From Candidatus Opimibacter skivensis (GTDB taxonomy: Bacteria > Bacteroidota > Bacteroidia > Chitinophagales > Saprospiraceae), in the NCBI GenBank assembly GCA_016721905.1, contig JADKHH010000026.1, forward strand, positions 1 to 64,000: a DNA stretch of 64,000 bases, given 5' to 3'. The notes beneath the pieces are model-generated. The model was not told the DNA's origin, searched no databases, and saw nothing but the letters and a program-made list of their open reading frames with translations. Position 1 is the first letter of the stretch. Each line of letters begins with the position of its first letter. Made by a program: the position numbers and the translations under genes. This document shows, in pieces, positions 51,098-61,709 of the stretch.

Positions 51098-51133
51098 AAA
51101 AAAAAGGAAGCCATGGAACATGGCCTCCTTTTT
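51098..51133 (-). terminator. Rho-independent terminator of protein C, possibly bidirectional
   Basis: AAAAAGGAAGCCATG (51101-51115) pairs with CATGGCCTCCTTTTT (51119-51133), with one wobble/mismatch and loop GAA. Both sides carry A/T runs, so it can work in either direction. It lies about 85 bp past the stop of the gene at 51218. Confidence 0.8.
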
Positions 51134-51217
51134 AGCATTTGCTTCGAATAGAGCAATGAATATGTTGAATTCGTTATACCTTCAAAACATGCACCAGCGC
51201 TGACATGGTAGCTAAGC

Positions 51218-51655
51218 TTAATTTTTAAGGTCTACCATTCCTGTGACATCAATGTTTGCTGTTGCTGTAACCGTCAATGACTTGGGTGAACCGTCTTCAA
51301 AGTTGTTCTGTAAGAGAACATTATTGAGGTTCAGGTTTCCTTCCACATATATCGCACCACCATTGGTCACCGAAGTGGCATTTTTCATTCCCATATCCTG
51401 GAGCGTGAGTGTGTATCCAGACAAAAGATGGAAGATCCTTGTAGAATTATTTCCAGACAGCGTCAGGCTGGTTGCACCCGGGCCGATGATCGTCAGGTTT
51501 TTATTGATGACAATTTCGCCGGTGAGCAGCACAATAGTCTGGCCTGACATGGCCGGAGCAAAAGTGATGGTAGACCCGGATGGTGCACAGTCGATGATGT
51601 CCCGCAAGGAGCCGGCACCGACATCATTGTTATTTGCCACCACGATAGAGTCAAT
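51218..51655 (-). other. Shared C-terminal module of protein C
   Basis: NNNDVGAGSLRDIIDC, STITFAPAMSGQTIVLLTG, IVINKNLTIIGPG, LTLSGNNSTRIFHL, GGAIYVEGNLNLNNVLLQNN, tail MVDLKN. Closest by eye to giant A. It shows that the module is not tied to HYR repeats, since C has none. Confidence 0.8.
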
Positions 51656-54600
51656 GGTCAGCAATAAGGAATCAGCATCAGGGCTTCCGCAACCGTTAGA
51701 AGCTATATACTTTATATAGGTGGTTCCCGGCGCTATAGCAGTGACTAACCCTGACATAGCGTCGACTGTTGCTTTCGCAGGGTTGGCGCTACTCCATGTG
51801 CCATTCATGTCTCCTGAACTGGTATAAAACGCAGTTGCGCCCACGCATAGTGGAGTCGCTCCGTTTACAGTTCCTGCATCAGGCAATGGAAGTATGGTTA
51901 CAGTGATTGGTGTAGTACTACTGACGCATCCTGAAATACTGTTTCTGACCGTGAGTGTGGCAGAATAGATTGCAGGTGCAGCGCCACCGGGCACAACAAG
52001 CATGATAGGGCTTGCAGGTAAAGGTGCATTAGTCACATCCACAAATCCCTGTGCTTCAGCAGCTCCATTGTAATTAATACTGTATTCATCAGGGCTTTCT
52101 GATGTTCCACTGTAGGTGAGATTAGCTGTAGTGATACCGCTGCAAACAGAAGGATTGGCACCTAGGGTGATTCCTGGTGACGGGATAACATTTACAGTAA
52201 CTGTTGAAGAACTTGAACATCCCGAAGGGAATGCAGCGGTCACTGTATATTCAGTGGTATCCGCAGGGGATACATTAACGGATATACCTGACAAAGCACC
52301 AGGATTCCACGTATAGGTTGCTACCGCGCCAAACTTTTCCAGTCTGATATTGGGCCTTAAAGTGGAAGTTGTTCCGGTTGCGTTAGTACAAACGTTTGGA
52401 TTGCCCGTCTCCGGATAACTTGTACAAGATCCGGTAACTGTAGTATACTCCGTGGAGGTAGAGGTAGCTCCTGTTAAACTATTAAAACAAAAATCCACAA
52501 GAAGATTTGAGCTGCCATCCCATACAAATGTACTTCCATTGAACGTGTGGGTATTGATCCCTGCGACTGGTTGGTAGCTTGATGCGGTATATACAGAAGT
52601 TGCGCCGGTTTCAAACGTGGTCCCTAATGTTGCGGTTAATGTATTTTTAAGTTTAATCTCAACATTGTCAAGTATAGTGGTACCTCCCGGGACCGAGCCA
52701 ACATAAAAAGAAAGTGAAACCAACTGTCCGGCAGTAATGCCTGAAGCTAAAATCTCAGAAGCGGTATATAGCATCTGGTAACGATGTCCTCCGTAAAATC
52801 TCCGGTATGGACCGGGGATAGATGTAGTGGAGGTCCCGGAGCCAATTTTTGATCCGACTATGGGTGGATCATTTACAGGGTTGGTCACTACTAAATTTCC
52901 GCTGGTTCCATTGCAAATGGTAATAGGATTGACAATTGGAGGTGTGGGGGCAGGGTTTACGGTGACGGAATGTGTGGCGGTCGCTGTACATGAGCCAGGG
53001 CTGGTCACCGTGACTGTATATATGGTAGTCATCGTTGGGTTGACTGAAATGGACTGTGTGGTTTCCGTGGTGCTCCATAACCAGGAAGTACCTGTGCCGC
53101 CAGTTTCATTGAGCGTAACTGCAGGTTCATTATCGCATTTAACCGTCAGGCCAGTGATGACAGCCGCAGATGGATAAATGGTGATGGTGATAAGATTGGA
53201 ATACATGGTGTCAGGGCCGGCTGTACAAATAACCCGTAACCAATAATATTTAGTAGCACTGACCGACCCGGTCGTTAAAGTAGCCGGATTAGTCTGGCCT
53301 GAAACTGCTGATCCTGAATTTGGAAAATCACCAGAAGCAGAAGACGACATCCATTGATAAGCACTACCTGTTCCTGTGGAATACCCGGATGCTGTAATCA
53401 CAGGTGTACCTGAACCGCAAAAGGAAGATGGACCTGTTAACGATGCTGTGCCCCCCAGGGCGCTGGAGCATGGGGCTGCCATAAATTCATCAGCACCCAT
53501 ATCCGGAGTGGTCAGGCTCCTGGTGTCTCCATCTATGTCCGTAAGTAATCCTCCCGCAGGGTTGCCATAATTGTCAAGTGATCCATTGGCGGGAGTTAAA
53601 TGCAAGTCAGTTGTAGATGTAAATACAGGAAATACAGAGACTGAATTTAAATCGCCTCCTGACCCAGGCGTACCGGCCCCCTGTGCGGCCTGCCATCCTG
53701 GAAGATCCCTGTTATTGCCTGCTGCGGTACCAAGCCATTGCGCCAGACTGGTGGATACATTATTGGACAAGTCATTGTAATTGGAAGCTGTTGCCGTCCA
53801 GCCTGTTGCAGAAGCGTTTGTATTGGCAATGGACACATGAAAGCCAGTGCCTCCGGTACGTGCATTGCTGAAAATATTATCCAGAATGCTGACTGTAGCG
53901 GTGCCGCTCCGCCTGAACGCATAACTGCTGTTTGATCCTGATCCGGTAGTACCCGTCAGCGAAACCGAATTGAAATAATAATTATTTGCACCGGTCCCAA
54001 GATCTTCGATACCATGTATCCTGCTTTCATTACCTACCGTGGATCCTACAGCAATCATGTTGTTGGCATAGGTTGCACTACCGCTGGCCACGTGAATACC
54101 CCATATCCTTGGTGAGCTTGTGCCAGTACCTGCTCCGGCAGCGGTGAGATTATAGATTTTATTCTTGCTGATGGTCGTTGGAGTTCCGGTGGACGATACA
54201 CTGGCCACATATATACCTGCAATCGTATAAGCGCTTGTGCCTGCATTGGAATGAGCAATATTGTACACCTGGTTACCTTCCACATTGGCACCGGCCACTG
54301 TGGTGGCCAGCCAGATACCTCCGGGAAAGAATGAAAAGCCTGTAGAGTTGCCATTGGACTTTAAATCCCTGATGATATTGTTTTTGATACTGATGGTCCC
54401 TGCCAAGCCCCGGATGCCAAACAACCTGTCTCCTCCTGCATTGTAGTAAGCAGCATTACCGATCGTATTATTCTCGATGGAGACAATTCCTGCTCCGCTA
54501 TTTTCAATCAAATCAGAATCATAGTTAGTGCGGATCGTATCATACACAGCAGCATTCCCTCCGAGAATATTACCTGATGTCGTCCCGACATTGACATTCC

Positions 54601-57600
54601 CTGCAGTGATGTTGATTCCCTTAAAGGTCTGTGAGCTTCCGCCACTGATATTGAGGTTAGACATTGTATTTCCCTGGACATTCGTCGTAGAAGTTGTTCC
54701 TACTGTCAAGGTAATACCTGAAAAAGTACTGGTGGTGGACATAGGGCTTCCACTCCTGTCAGGGGCAGATCCTCCGATGGTATTGCTCAGGATGGAATGC
54801 CCGCTTCCACCCAGAATGGAAATAACTTTTAAAGCAGTTGTGCGGCTTGCCGTTTGATAGAAATGGGAGGGGTTGATTGTCCATCCATTTCCGGCCCCGG
54901 TAGTTTCTACCAGAACCCCTGCATTGGTCCAGTTGAATACATTACAGCCTGATACGGTGTTGCTGCCATTGAGCGCTCCAACACTACCACTGGAATAGAC
55001 CGCATTGGCAGGTACACCTGCGGCATCTGAACGGTCACGGATGTCACAATTGTTGATCGTATTGTTGCTGTTGCCTAAAGTGCCTGTGGAGGTACTGAAG
55101 AAAATCGTTCCACTCGTTGAGGAGGCATTCTGGCTTTCCACAATAGTATTTTTAATGGTATTACCTGTGGCATCATTGATCAACCGGAAGGCTGGTGCGG
55201 AGCCGGTATTTCTGATGGTCATGTCTTTTGAGGTAGTTCCCGCATTGGAACCATCAAAGGTGACATTATCCGCCCCGTTGATATCAATCAATGGCGTTGC
55301 ACTTGACCCGGCAAGCACAGTGGTTACAGTGGTACCAGGTTTGATGGTCAACGTATAAGGGCCCGAGCCACATGCGTATGCCATTGAATTTAACGCCACG
55401 GCACCTGTTTCCGGAAGCGTGGCATCAAGGATGGTGACTACCGTATTTCCGGATAATCCTCCAGCATTGATGGCTGAAAATAATCCACCTGTTCCTGAAA
55501 GTGTGGTATAGGTTGCCCCACTGGCTCCAATAGTCACTGTAGTAGGTATCGAAACTCCAATCCTGTAACTATTAATAACTCCGGTCAAAGGGAAAGCTCC
55601 TCCATTCAAGGCCACGGTTGGAGGCGGAGCGGCGAACGTGCCGCTATTGATCCCAAGGTTCGGCGTCGATGCATTGTCTTGAGCCACCACGAAATACTGA
55701 ATGGTGTCTCCTCCTGCTACTCCTCCAAAAACCTGCATATAATCTATGATAAAATTAAATGGGCTTAATGCATTAGTGGCTTCGGCATATTTCCATCCGT
55801 TCGTGGTATTATCATTGGTACCTGGAAGTGAATTGGCATTTGTCTTTTTCTTAAACCATATCCGGGGTTTTGTCATCGGGAGGATATTGACGCCGCTGCC
55901 ATCTGTAATCGTTGCGCTGAGTGCAGGGTTGTCAAGACAAATGGTATTAGCCAGCGGGGTATAGGTAATCGTCGGACTGCTTAAATCAGCTGCCACACCG
56001 GCAAATTCGTCAGCACCCATATCCGGAGCCGTACCTGATCCGGCATATCCACCATTACCTTGCCGCACCTCGGAATCATAATCATCCGTGTATGAGGCAA
56101 TATTGACTGCTCCACTCTCTGCCTGCGTTGTAATACTTGCCACAAGATGGAGAAAGACAGGGCTTGAAGCGGTGAAATTCTGGAAGAATACACCTGCTGA
56201 TGACGAAACCGTTTCTGTCGCTGAAGCCTGATCCCTGTTGACTAAAAATGTCTTAAACTGGGGCAAGGTGTTGAAAGGATTAGTGATCGTTGATGTTCCT
56301 TCCACATAGGTCAGGTGGTTGTTGGTGCCGGCTGATGGATTGACCCAATAGAGATTATTATTAGATGTGGTTGCGTAATTCGTGGGTACTGTTCCGTTGG
56401 TGCCGGATGATCTCCTTAAGCAGGCAGCAACACCATTGGCAGCGACATTGCTTCCGTCTTGTGCCGGAGTGGAAAAGTTGACCAGGATATTGTTTCTGTT
56501 ATTAAAGGTGGCAGCCGTGCTGCTGAAAGTGATACAGGAATTACCAAAAGTGGTCACCGAGGCACTGGTGGCATTCAGGACAATTGTATTGTAATACACA
56601 TTGTAGGTCGAGGACGCGCCGGCGTTGATCCCATTGATGGCATTGAGGCCAGTGGCTGCAGGGGCCCGCAGGTCACCGATCAGGTTGTTTGAAATATTGA
56701 GGGTGGTACCAGAGGTGACATTGATCCCGTTGACAATAGAACCTGCCTGGCTACCGGAAAGATCTGCAATTTTATTTTTATAGATAGCCACCGTTGTTCC
56801 GCCTGAGTTAGTAATGCCATTAGCCACTCCTGAACTATTCGTAGTAGAAAGTGTATAAATCTGGTTTTGAAAAATATTGGTAGTAGCTCCCGAAGAAGTT
56901 ATCCCTACGACAGTGGCTGCTGTTGTGGTAAGGGTATTGATGATATTATTACTGATATTGACAGCGGTTGCCGGTGAAGCGGAGGATATCCCGGTCACTG
57001 TACCCCCTGTTCCGCTGGAGGTTAGATTCGTAATGGTATTTCCATTTGCCGTGACTGATGTCGCAGCCCCTGAAGACCCTATGGCCATCCCGGTGATGGC
57101 CCCTTGCCCGGTGATATTGGTAATAGTATTTAAATTAAACGTGGTGGTTCCACCGTTAAAATTCAAATTCATTCCTGTCACTGTGCTTGTGCCTCCTGTC
57201 CAGGCATTGAAGGTATTGCTGCTTATATTTTTTGTTGGCGTTCCACCGTCCGTATTTGACCAGCCCGCAATCGTTGTGGCTCCTGTAACAGTAATATTGG
57301 AAAAGTTATTCCCGGTTTGGGTGATCAATGCCCCTGTAGCAGATGAGGCATTTGAAACATAAAGGCTCACTGTCCCACCGGCACTGGTTTTGTTGAATGC
57401 CGTGACAATGGAATTCGAATTTATGGTTTGCGTTCCTGCTGCCGGAACGGAGGATGTGTTGGTAATAAAAGTGATACTTCCGGTTGAATTGATCGTAAGA
57501 TTAGCGAATGTATTACTGCTGATATTCTGAGATAAGGTAGTTGCGGAATTGGTCAGATAGGTATTTGAATTTGTTCCGGCTAAAGCATAGGTAATCCCGC

Positions 57601-59425
57601 GTATGGCATTGGTCTGGATGGAAAGTGCGCTGGAAGATCCGCCACCAGTGTTACTAATTACGATCAGTGCTCCGGAGGTAGCAACCGCATATCTTATCCA
57701 ATCCAATGATGCCGTTCCTAAAAAGTTTCCATTGATAGTGATGGTAGTCGTGATAGCTCCGGAATTTAATATTCCTGTTACAGCAGTAACTGTCCCGGAA
57801 GTGGCAATGCCCCTGATCGTATTCCCGGTAATCGTAAGCGTGGCACCTGTAGATGAATTACGGATACCCATAATTGCCGAAGTGGCTCCAGTGGAAGATG
57901 TCAATACACCTTCATTGGATAGATTTCCAGAAAGTAGCGTATACCCTGTCCGGATATTATCGACAGCTGTATTCCCTATATTATTGTTTGTTATGGAAAA
58001 AACACCTGCTGCACCGGCCACATCGATTCCGGTAAATCCACCTGTCAGGGTAGCAGAAGTTCCAACCGCATCAATCCCTCCGATGTTGTTATTCTGGATG
58101 GAAATGGTATTAACTGATGTGGAATATATGCCAACGGCTGTCCCACCAGTGGCCGAACATGCGGTATAGACCGAACTGACTCCTGAGGTCGAACCGATTG
58201 TATTACCTGTGGTGGTGCCTATATTGGCGTTACCGGATATAACGTTGATACCACACCAAATGCCATTTGTCGTATTCGCAGGGCTGGACGTCAATAATGC
58301 GAAACCGCCAATGGTATTATTTTGAATTTCAGAAACCGTACCGCCAGTTGTAAATGCACAATTGATAGCTACATACCGAGTAGCATTCAACGTTGCAGTT
58401 CCTAAAGCATAGGAACCTGGGAATGTACCGCTAAACGTGCCAGCAGTAGTGATCCCGGCCAGGTTAGTTGTTCCTGTCCCGGCGGCATTGGCAAACCCGA
58501 TGGTATTGCCGGTAATGGTATATCCAGATCCAATCCCAATAGAAATACCGGAATGTGTAGTGGCGGCAGTGAAAATCCTGTTGGCTGTCTGGTACAAACG
58601 GTTGTTGGTAATGGTCCATCCGGAATTTCCGTTAGACGTAATATTAATCCCCTGGGATGCAGAGGTGGGGCTGAAAAAATCGTAAATATTGTTTTGGTTG
58701 ACGATATTGCCACTGTTGTCTATGGCCGTACTTGTGCCGGCAGAATAAATTCCATTCACAGGCAAATTGGCACCTACGCCAGTAATGTTGCAATTGAATA
58801 CTGTATTGCCATCATTACCCGTAGTGAGCCCGGTGTTGAAAAACAAAACAGCATTGGCTGCAATCGAGGAGGATCCCTGAAGTGTACAATTTTGAATCGT
58901 ATTGGTAGACGCATCGTTGATAAAATGAATGGTATTGCCTGATGCGACCGACGTATTTGCTATGGTCAGGCTGTTACCGCCGGAATTTAATCCATCGATG
59001 GTGACATTATCCGCGCCGTCGAAACTGATCAGATGGGAAGTGATACTTCCGGTAATGGTCCGTCCAGCTCCTCCACTGGGTTGGATCAGGATACTCGTAT
59101 AGGATGAGCTTCCTGTTCCGCTGGCATTCAACACAGCACTTGCTGTCTCAGTAGTGTTGTTGACGATGTCTATAGTTATAGCCCCGGTATACGAACCGAG
59201 GTTAATAGCATCAAAGGCTTCCTTCAAGGTCGAGAAGGTGCCGGCACCAGGATTGACGTTTACATTCTGTCCAAAGCCTGTTGTAGGAAGGGACATCAGC
59301 AGGCAAGCTGCAAGTAGAAACGACAGCACTTTGCGGCTTACATATTTGTAAACAGAAAATGTGGAAACAGAAGGGTGCATTCCTGAATCCAAAACAGCAT
59401 GTAGATGATTTTTCATAAATAGCAT
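51218..59425 (-). CDS. Protein C: 2,735-residue secreted right-handed beta-helix protein with Ig-like domains
   Basis: ATG at 59425 (an in-frame ATG at 59416 is equally possible). A long n-region precedes the hydrophobic core VLSFLLAACLLMSLPTTGFG. Mature residues ~54-1145 form a right-handed beta-helix: STLKEAFDAIN start, DGADNVTIDGLNSGG, then dozens of Asn-rich rungs of the type ISNNxIxxI, closing with PDMGADEF. Residues ~1145-1290 are a linker/Ig-like domain. A second helix follows (~1300-1978: INGADNVTFDGSNAG, second PDMGADEF). Then come Ig-like domains (one matching the protein at 1-2605) and the shared C-terminal module from ~2590. Known for the family: such helices bind or cleave polysaccharide or act as passenger stalks; no catalytic residues can be assigned here. 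Secreted or surface location is inferred from the signal peptide. There is no T9SS tail. It probably forms its own transcription unit. Confidence 0.9.
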   Translation of the reverse strand: MLFMKNHLHAVLDSGMHPSVSTFSVYKYVSRKVLSFLLAACLLMSLPTTGFGQNVNVNPGAGTFSTLKEAFDAINLGSYTGAITIDIVNNTTETASAVLNASGTGSSSYTSILIQPSGGAGRTITGSITSHLISFDGADNVTIDGLNSGGNSLTIANTSVASGNTIHFINDASTNTIQNCTLQGSSSIAANAVLFFNTGLTTGNDGNTVFNCNITGVGANLPVNGIYSAGTSTAIDNSGNIVNQNNIYDFFSPTSASQGINITSNGNSGWTITNNRLYQTANRIFTAATTHSGISIGIGSGYTITGNTIGFANAAGTGTTNLAGITTAGTFSGTFPGSYALGTATLNATRYVAINCAFTTGGTVSEIQNNTIGGFALLTSSPANTTNGIWCGINVISGNANIGTTTGNTIGSTSGVSSVYTACSATGGTAVGIYSTSVNTISIQNNNIGGIDAVGTSATLTGGFTGIDVAGAAGVFSITNNNIGNTAVDNIRTGYTLLSGNLSNEGVLTSSTGATSAIMGIRNSSTGATLTITGNTIRGIATSGTVTAVTGILNSGAITTTITINGNFLGTASLDWIRYAVATSGALIVISNTGGGSSSALSIQTNAIRGITYALAGTNSNTYLTNSATTLSQNISSNTFANLTINSTGSITFITNTSSVPAAGTQTINSNSIVTAFNKTSAGGTVSLYVSNASSATGALITQTGNNFSNITVTGATTIAGWSNTDGGTPTKNISSNTFNAWTGGTSTVTGMNLNFNGGTTTFNLNTITNITGQGAITGMAIGSSGAATSVTANGNTITNLTSSGTGGTVTGISSASPATAVNISNNIINTLTTTAATVVGITSSGATTNIFQNQIYTLSTTNSSGVANGITNSGGTTVAIYKNKIADLSGSQAGSIVNGINVTSGTTLNISNNLIGDLRAPAATGLNAINGINAGASSTYNVYYNTIVLNATSASVTTFGNSCITFSSTAATFNNRNNILVNFSTPAQDGSNVAANGVAACLRRSSGTNGTVPTNYATTSNNNLYWVNPSAGTNNHLTYVEGTSTITNPFNTLPQFKTFLVNRDQASATETVSSSAGVFFQNFTASSPVFLHLVASITTQAESGAVNIASYTDDYDSEVRQGNGGYAGSGTAPDMGADEFAGVAADLSSPTITYTPLANTICLDNPALSATITDGSGVNILPMTKPRIWFKKKTNANSLPGTNDNTTNGWKYAEATNALSPFNFIIDYMQVFGGVAGGDTIQYFVVAQDNASTPNLGINSGTFAAPPPTVALNGGAFPLTGVINSYRIGVSIPTTVTIGASGATYTTLSGTGGLFSAINAGGLSGNTVVTILDATLPETGAVALNSMAYACGSGPYTLTIKPGTTVTTVLAGSSATPLIDINGADNVTFDGSNAGTTSKDMTIRNTGSAPAFRLINDATGNTIKNTIVESQNASSTSGTIFFSTSTGTLGNSNNTINNCDIRDRSDAAGVPANAVYSSGSVGALNGSNTVSGCNVFNWTNAGVLVETTGAGNGWTINPSHFYQTASRTTALKVISILGGSGHSILSNTIGGSAPDRSGSPMSTTSTFSGITLTVGTTSTTNVQGNTMSNLNISGGSSQTFKGINITAGNVNVGTTSGNILGGNAAVYDTIRTNYDSDLIENSGAGIVSIENNTIGNAAYYNAGGDRLFGIRGLAGTISIKNNIIRDLKSNGNSTGFSFFPGGIWLATTVAGANVEGNQVYNIAHSNAGTSAYTIAGIYVASVSSTGTPTTISKNKIYNLTAAGAGTGTSSPRIWGIHVASGSATYANNMIAVGSTVGNESRIHGIEDLGTGANNYYFNSVSLTGTTGSGSNSSYAFRRSGTATVSILDNIFSNARTGGTGFHVSIANTNASATGWTATASNYNDLSNNVSTSLAQWLGTAAGNNRDLPGWQAAQGAGTPGSGGDLNSVSVFPVFTSTTDLHLTPANGSLDNYGNPAGGLLTDIDGDTRSLTTPDMGADEFMAAPCSSALGGTASLTGPSSFCGSGTPVITASGYSTGTGSAYQWMSSSASGDFPNSGSAVSGQTNPATLTTGSVSATKYYWLRVICTAGPDTMYSNLITITIYPSAAVITGLTVKCDNEPAVTLNETGGTGTSWLWSTTETTQSISVNPTMTTIYTVTVTSPGSCTATATHSVTVNPAPTPPIVNPITICNGTSGNLVVTNPVNDPPIVGSKIGSGTSTTSIPGPYRRFYGGHRYQMLYTASEILASGITAGQLVSLSFYVGSVPGGTTILDNVEIKLKNTLTATLGTTFETGATSVYTASSYQPVAGINTHTFNGSTFVWDGSSNLLVDFCFNSLTGATSTSTEYTTVTGSCTSYPETGNPNVCTNATGTTSTLRPNIRLEKFGAVATYTWNPGALSGISVNVSPADTTEYTVTAAFPSGCSSSSTVTVNVIPSPGITLGANPSVCSGITTANLTYSGTSESPDEYSINYNGAAEAQGFVDVTNAPLPASPIMLVVPGGAAPAIYSATLTVRNSISGCVSSTTPITVTILPLPDAGTVNGATPLCVGATAFYTSSGDMNGTWSSANPAKATVDAMSGLVTAIAPGTTYIKYIASNGCGSPDADSLLLTIDSIVVANNNDVGAGSLRDIIDCAPSGSTITFAPAMSGQTIVLLTGEIVINKNLTIIGPGATSLTLSGNNSTRIFHLLSGYTLTLQDMGMKNATSVTNGGAIYVEGNLNLNNVLLQNNFEDGSPKSLTVTATANIDVTGMVDLKN

Positions 59426-59485
59426 TAATAAAGAAAGAATAAAAAAAACGCTGATATTTTGAAGCAGGGTTTGGGTAAGGCAGGA

Positions 59486-59752
59486 TTACTTTTTATCCGG
59501 TATCGTAAAATCGTTTGAAGCCATCCTGAATGCTTTCTGCAAAAATGCGGGCAGCCCGAATGACATTTTTCCCGTCATAAAGCCGGAACAGAAAGGTTTA
59601 TTTCCTTTCTGAATGAATTCAGCATCTGTGGTGTGTGAATTAAATGCTATGCCAACTTTTCCCTCCAAGACTGAAAGCAAAGGATCGGTCCACTCCATCC
59701 CATAATAGCAATAAAGCGTATTTGGTAAAGCTCGCTTCAGGCTAAATGGCAC
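59486..59752 (-). CDS. Possible small hypothetical protein or gene remnant (88 residues)
   Basis: Open from a GTG at 59752 to TAA at 59486-59488, and open upstream of the GTG for about another 10 codons. Codon use looks protein-like and the sequence has ordinary composition (LYCYYGMEW, GKVGIAFNS, KGNKPFCSGFMTGKMSFG), but I recognise no family. It sits 60 bp upstream of protein C in the same direction, in space that should hold the C promoter. It could be a remnant of a longer gene. Low confidence. Confidence 0.3.
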   Translation of the reverse strand: MPFSLKRALPNTLYCYYGMEWTDPLLSVLEGKVGIAFNSHTTDAEFIQKGNKPFCSGFMTGKMSFGLPAFLQKAFRMASNDFTIPDKK

Positions 59753-60227
59753 AGCAAGATGAGGAAAAACTGATAGTGTTCAACAGAGACCGGGGTTCAA
59801 GGTAATGAATTGGATGAAATTAAGCCACTATCTGGCCCAGATTCTCAAAGAGAACCGGTCATCTTAACAATTGATTAGGATCGAATGAAATTGGTTTGTA
59901 ACCGGGATGCCAAAGGAATTTCGAACATATGGGTACCCTGATATGGTTCAAATTATACACATACAATATATATTGAATATATAATTATATGCTTTTCTGA
60001 TATATAGCCTCGCACCTGCGGATCGAGAATTGATTTTCATGCTCCAATGGCTAACATCCTTTTGCCCCTTCGGGGCATTGATTTATCATTGCCCTTTGCT
60101 CTATGTCCTATGCCCTCCCACAGCAAATGCTATGCATTTGGCGGGATCCCCGGACTGAGCGGAGCCGAAGTATTCGCTGCGCTTCGATATGCCCAACACT
60201 CACAGCCTTTTACATATCTTTCGCCCC
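59753..60227. other. Intergenic region upstream of the symporter
   Basis: 475 bp without a recognisable gene. AT-rich around 59940-60005. Two small hairpins: GCCCC-TTC-GGGGC (60064-60076) and CAAATGC-TAT-GCATTTG (60124-60140). A GAGCGGAGCCGA-type element lies at 60150-60172. The symporter promoter must lie here. TATCTTTC at 60215-60222 resembles the TAnnTTTG box, but it is only 5 bp from the start codon and lacks a TTG partner. Confidence 0.45.
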
Positions 60228-61709
60228 ATGCAGACAACCGGCATTTCCCCTCTTCTTATCCTATCTATAGTCGCCGGCTATTTCCTGTTACTCATCTTCC
60301 TGGCATGGATTACATCCAGAGGCTCCACGACCGATGATTTTTTCATCAACCGGCATAAGTCACCCTGGTACCTCGTTGCTATCGGCATGATCGGAAGTAG
60401 TCTTTCCGGTGTAACGTTTATATCTATACCCGGCGTTGTCGGAGCAGGTGGTCACAACCAGGCATTCTCCTATATGCAGGTTGTTCTTGGGTATTTGCTA
60501 GGTTACATGACGATCTCGCTGGTATTGATGCCCTTGTACTACAGGCTCAACCTCATATCTATCTATGGATACCTTGGGATGAGATTCGGACCTGTATCCT
60601 ATAAAACAGGTTCAGCCTTTTTCATGCTATCCCGCATGATTGGCTCAGCCTTCAGGATGTTCCTGGCCGTCATGGTGCTGCACACTTTACTCTGCGAGCC
60701 ATTCGGGATTCCATTCTATATAACGGTTTTGATAGCCATCCTTTTGATTTGGGTATACACGTTCAAAGGGGGAATCCGTACGATTGTATTTACAGATACG
60801 CTCCAGACGTTTTGTATGCTGGCAGCCGTCATACTGACGATCGTAGCGATCATGCACAAACTGGACCTTTCATTGTTTACGATTCCTCAGGCGATACGGG
60901 ATGCTGGCTTTGCTAAAGTATTTTTCTTTGAAGGCGGATGGGCTGATCAAAACAATTTTTTCAAGCAATTTCTCAGCGGTGCTTTAATTACGATTGTCAT
61001 GACCGGGCTGGATCAGGACATGATGCAAAAAAATCTCTCCTGTAAGAATATCGGTGAAGCTCAGAAGAATATGTATTTCTTTTCGGTGATCCTGATTATC
61101 GCTAATCTTCTCGTGCTGACACTTGGTGCATTACTATGGATCTATCTGGACCATCTCGGGCTTGCAGCCCCTGAAAGATCAGATCAACTTTATGCCCTGC
61201 TGGCCATGGGTCATCTGCCACTGTATATAGGAATTGCCTTTATCATCGGGCTTGTAGCTTCCGCATACAACAGCGCGGATGGAACACTCACCGCCATGAC
61301 GACCACGGTATGTATGGATTTCCTCGGTTTCGAAAAAGAGGCTAAATACAAAGATGAAGCTTATAAAACCAAAATCAGAAGACGTGTCCATATCCTGATT
61401 GCTATCTTTTTTGCCGGCGTGATCATGTTGTTTCAACTCATCAACAAGGGTTCTGTCATCAATGAATTGTTCAGGGCGGCAGGATTCACGTATGGGCCCT
61501 TACTTGGCTTGTTTGCCTTTGGATTATTGACCCGTCGTAAGTTAAAAGATCAGTACTCCATCCTGGTTTGCATTGCAGCTCCCATCATCTCCTATTTTCT
61601 AAATGCGTATTCCGTGCAGCTTTTCAATGGCCTTACTTTTGGATTTCTGATCCTTGCTGTGAATGGACTGTTGACATTCGCAGGACTGTGGCTTATTAGT
61701 GAAAAGTGA
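60228..61709 (+). CDS. Sodium:solute symporter (SSF family)
   Basis: About 493 residues with 12-13 hydrophobic helices. It starts at the ATG of MQTTGISPLLI; an upstream in-frame ATG at 60189 would add 13 residues overlapping the interspersed repeat and is less likely. SSF hallmarks: NRHKSPWYLVAIGMIGSSLS in TM1-2 with GVTFISIPG; the FKGGIRTIVFTDTLQ loop; GLDQDMMQKNLSCKN after TM7; and ASAYNSADGTLTAMTTTVCMDF, which matches the TM8 Na2 sodium-site helix (Ser/Ala-Asp pattern). Role: sodium-coupled uptake of an organic solute across the inner membrane. The substrate cannot be told from sequence. It is alone on its strand, so probably monocistronic. Its last codons and stop (ISEK-TGA) lie inside a heptamer repeat that continues downstream. 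Confidence 0.9.
   Translation: MQTTGISPLLILSIVAGYFLLLIFLAWITSRGSTTDDFFINRHKSPWYLVAIGMIGSSLSGVTFISIPGVVGAGGHNQAFSYMQVVLGYLLGYMTISLVLMPLYYRLNLISIYGYLGMRFGPVSYKTGSAFFMLSRMIGSAFRMFLAVMVLHTLLCEPFGIPFYITVLIAILLIWVYTFKGGIRTIVFTDTLQTFCMLAAVILTIVAIMHKLDLSLFTIPQAIRDAGFAKVFFFEGGWADQNNFFKQFLSGALITIVMTGLDQDMMQKNLSCKNIGEAQKNMYFFSVILIIANLLVLTLGALLWIYLDHLGLAAPERSDQLYALLAMGHLPLYIGIAFIIGLVASAYNSADGTLTAMTTTVCMDFLGFEKEAKYKDEAYKTKIRRRVHILIAIFFAGVIMLFQLINKGSVINELFRAAGFTYGPLLGLFAFGLLTRRKLKDQYSILVCIAAPIISYFLNAYSVQLFNGLTFGFLILAVNGLLTFAGLWLISEK

Noticed and set aside
1..59425. A polymorphic toxin, secretion or phage-defence system
   Set aside because: No toxin, nuclease, immunity, helicase, reverse transcriptase or transposase motif was seen; all large genes are structural repeat proteins.
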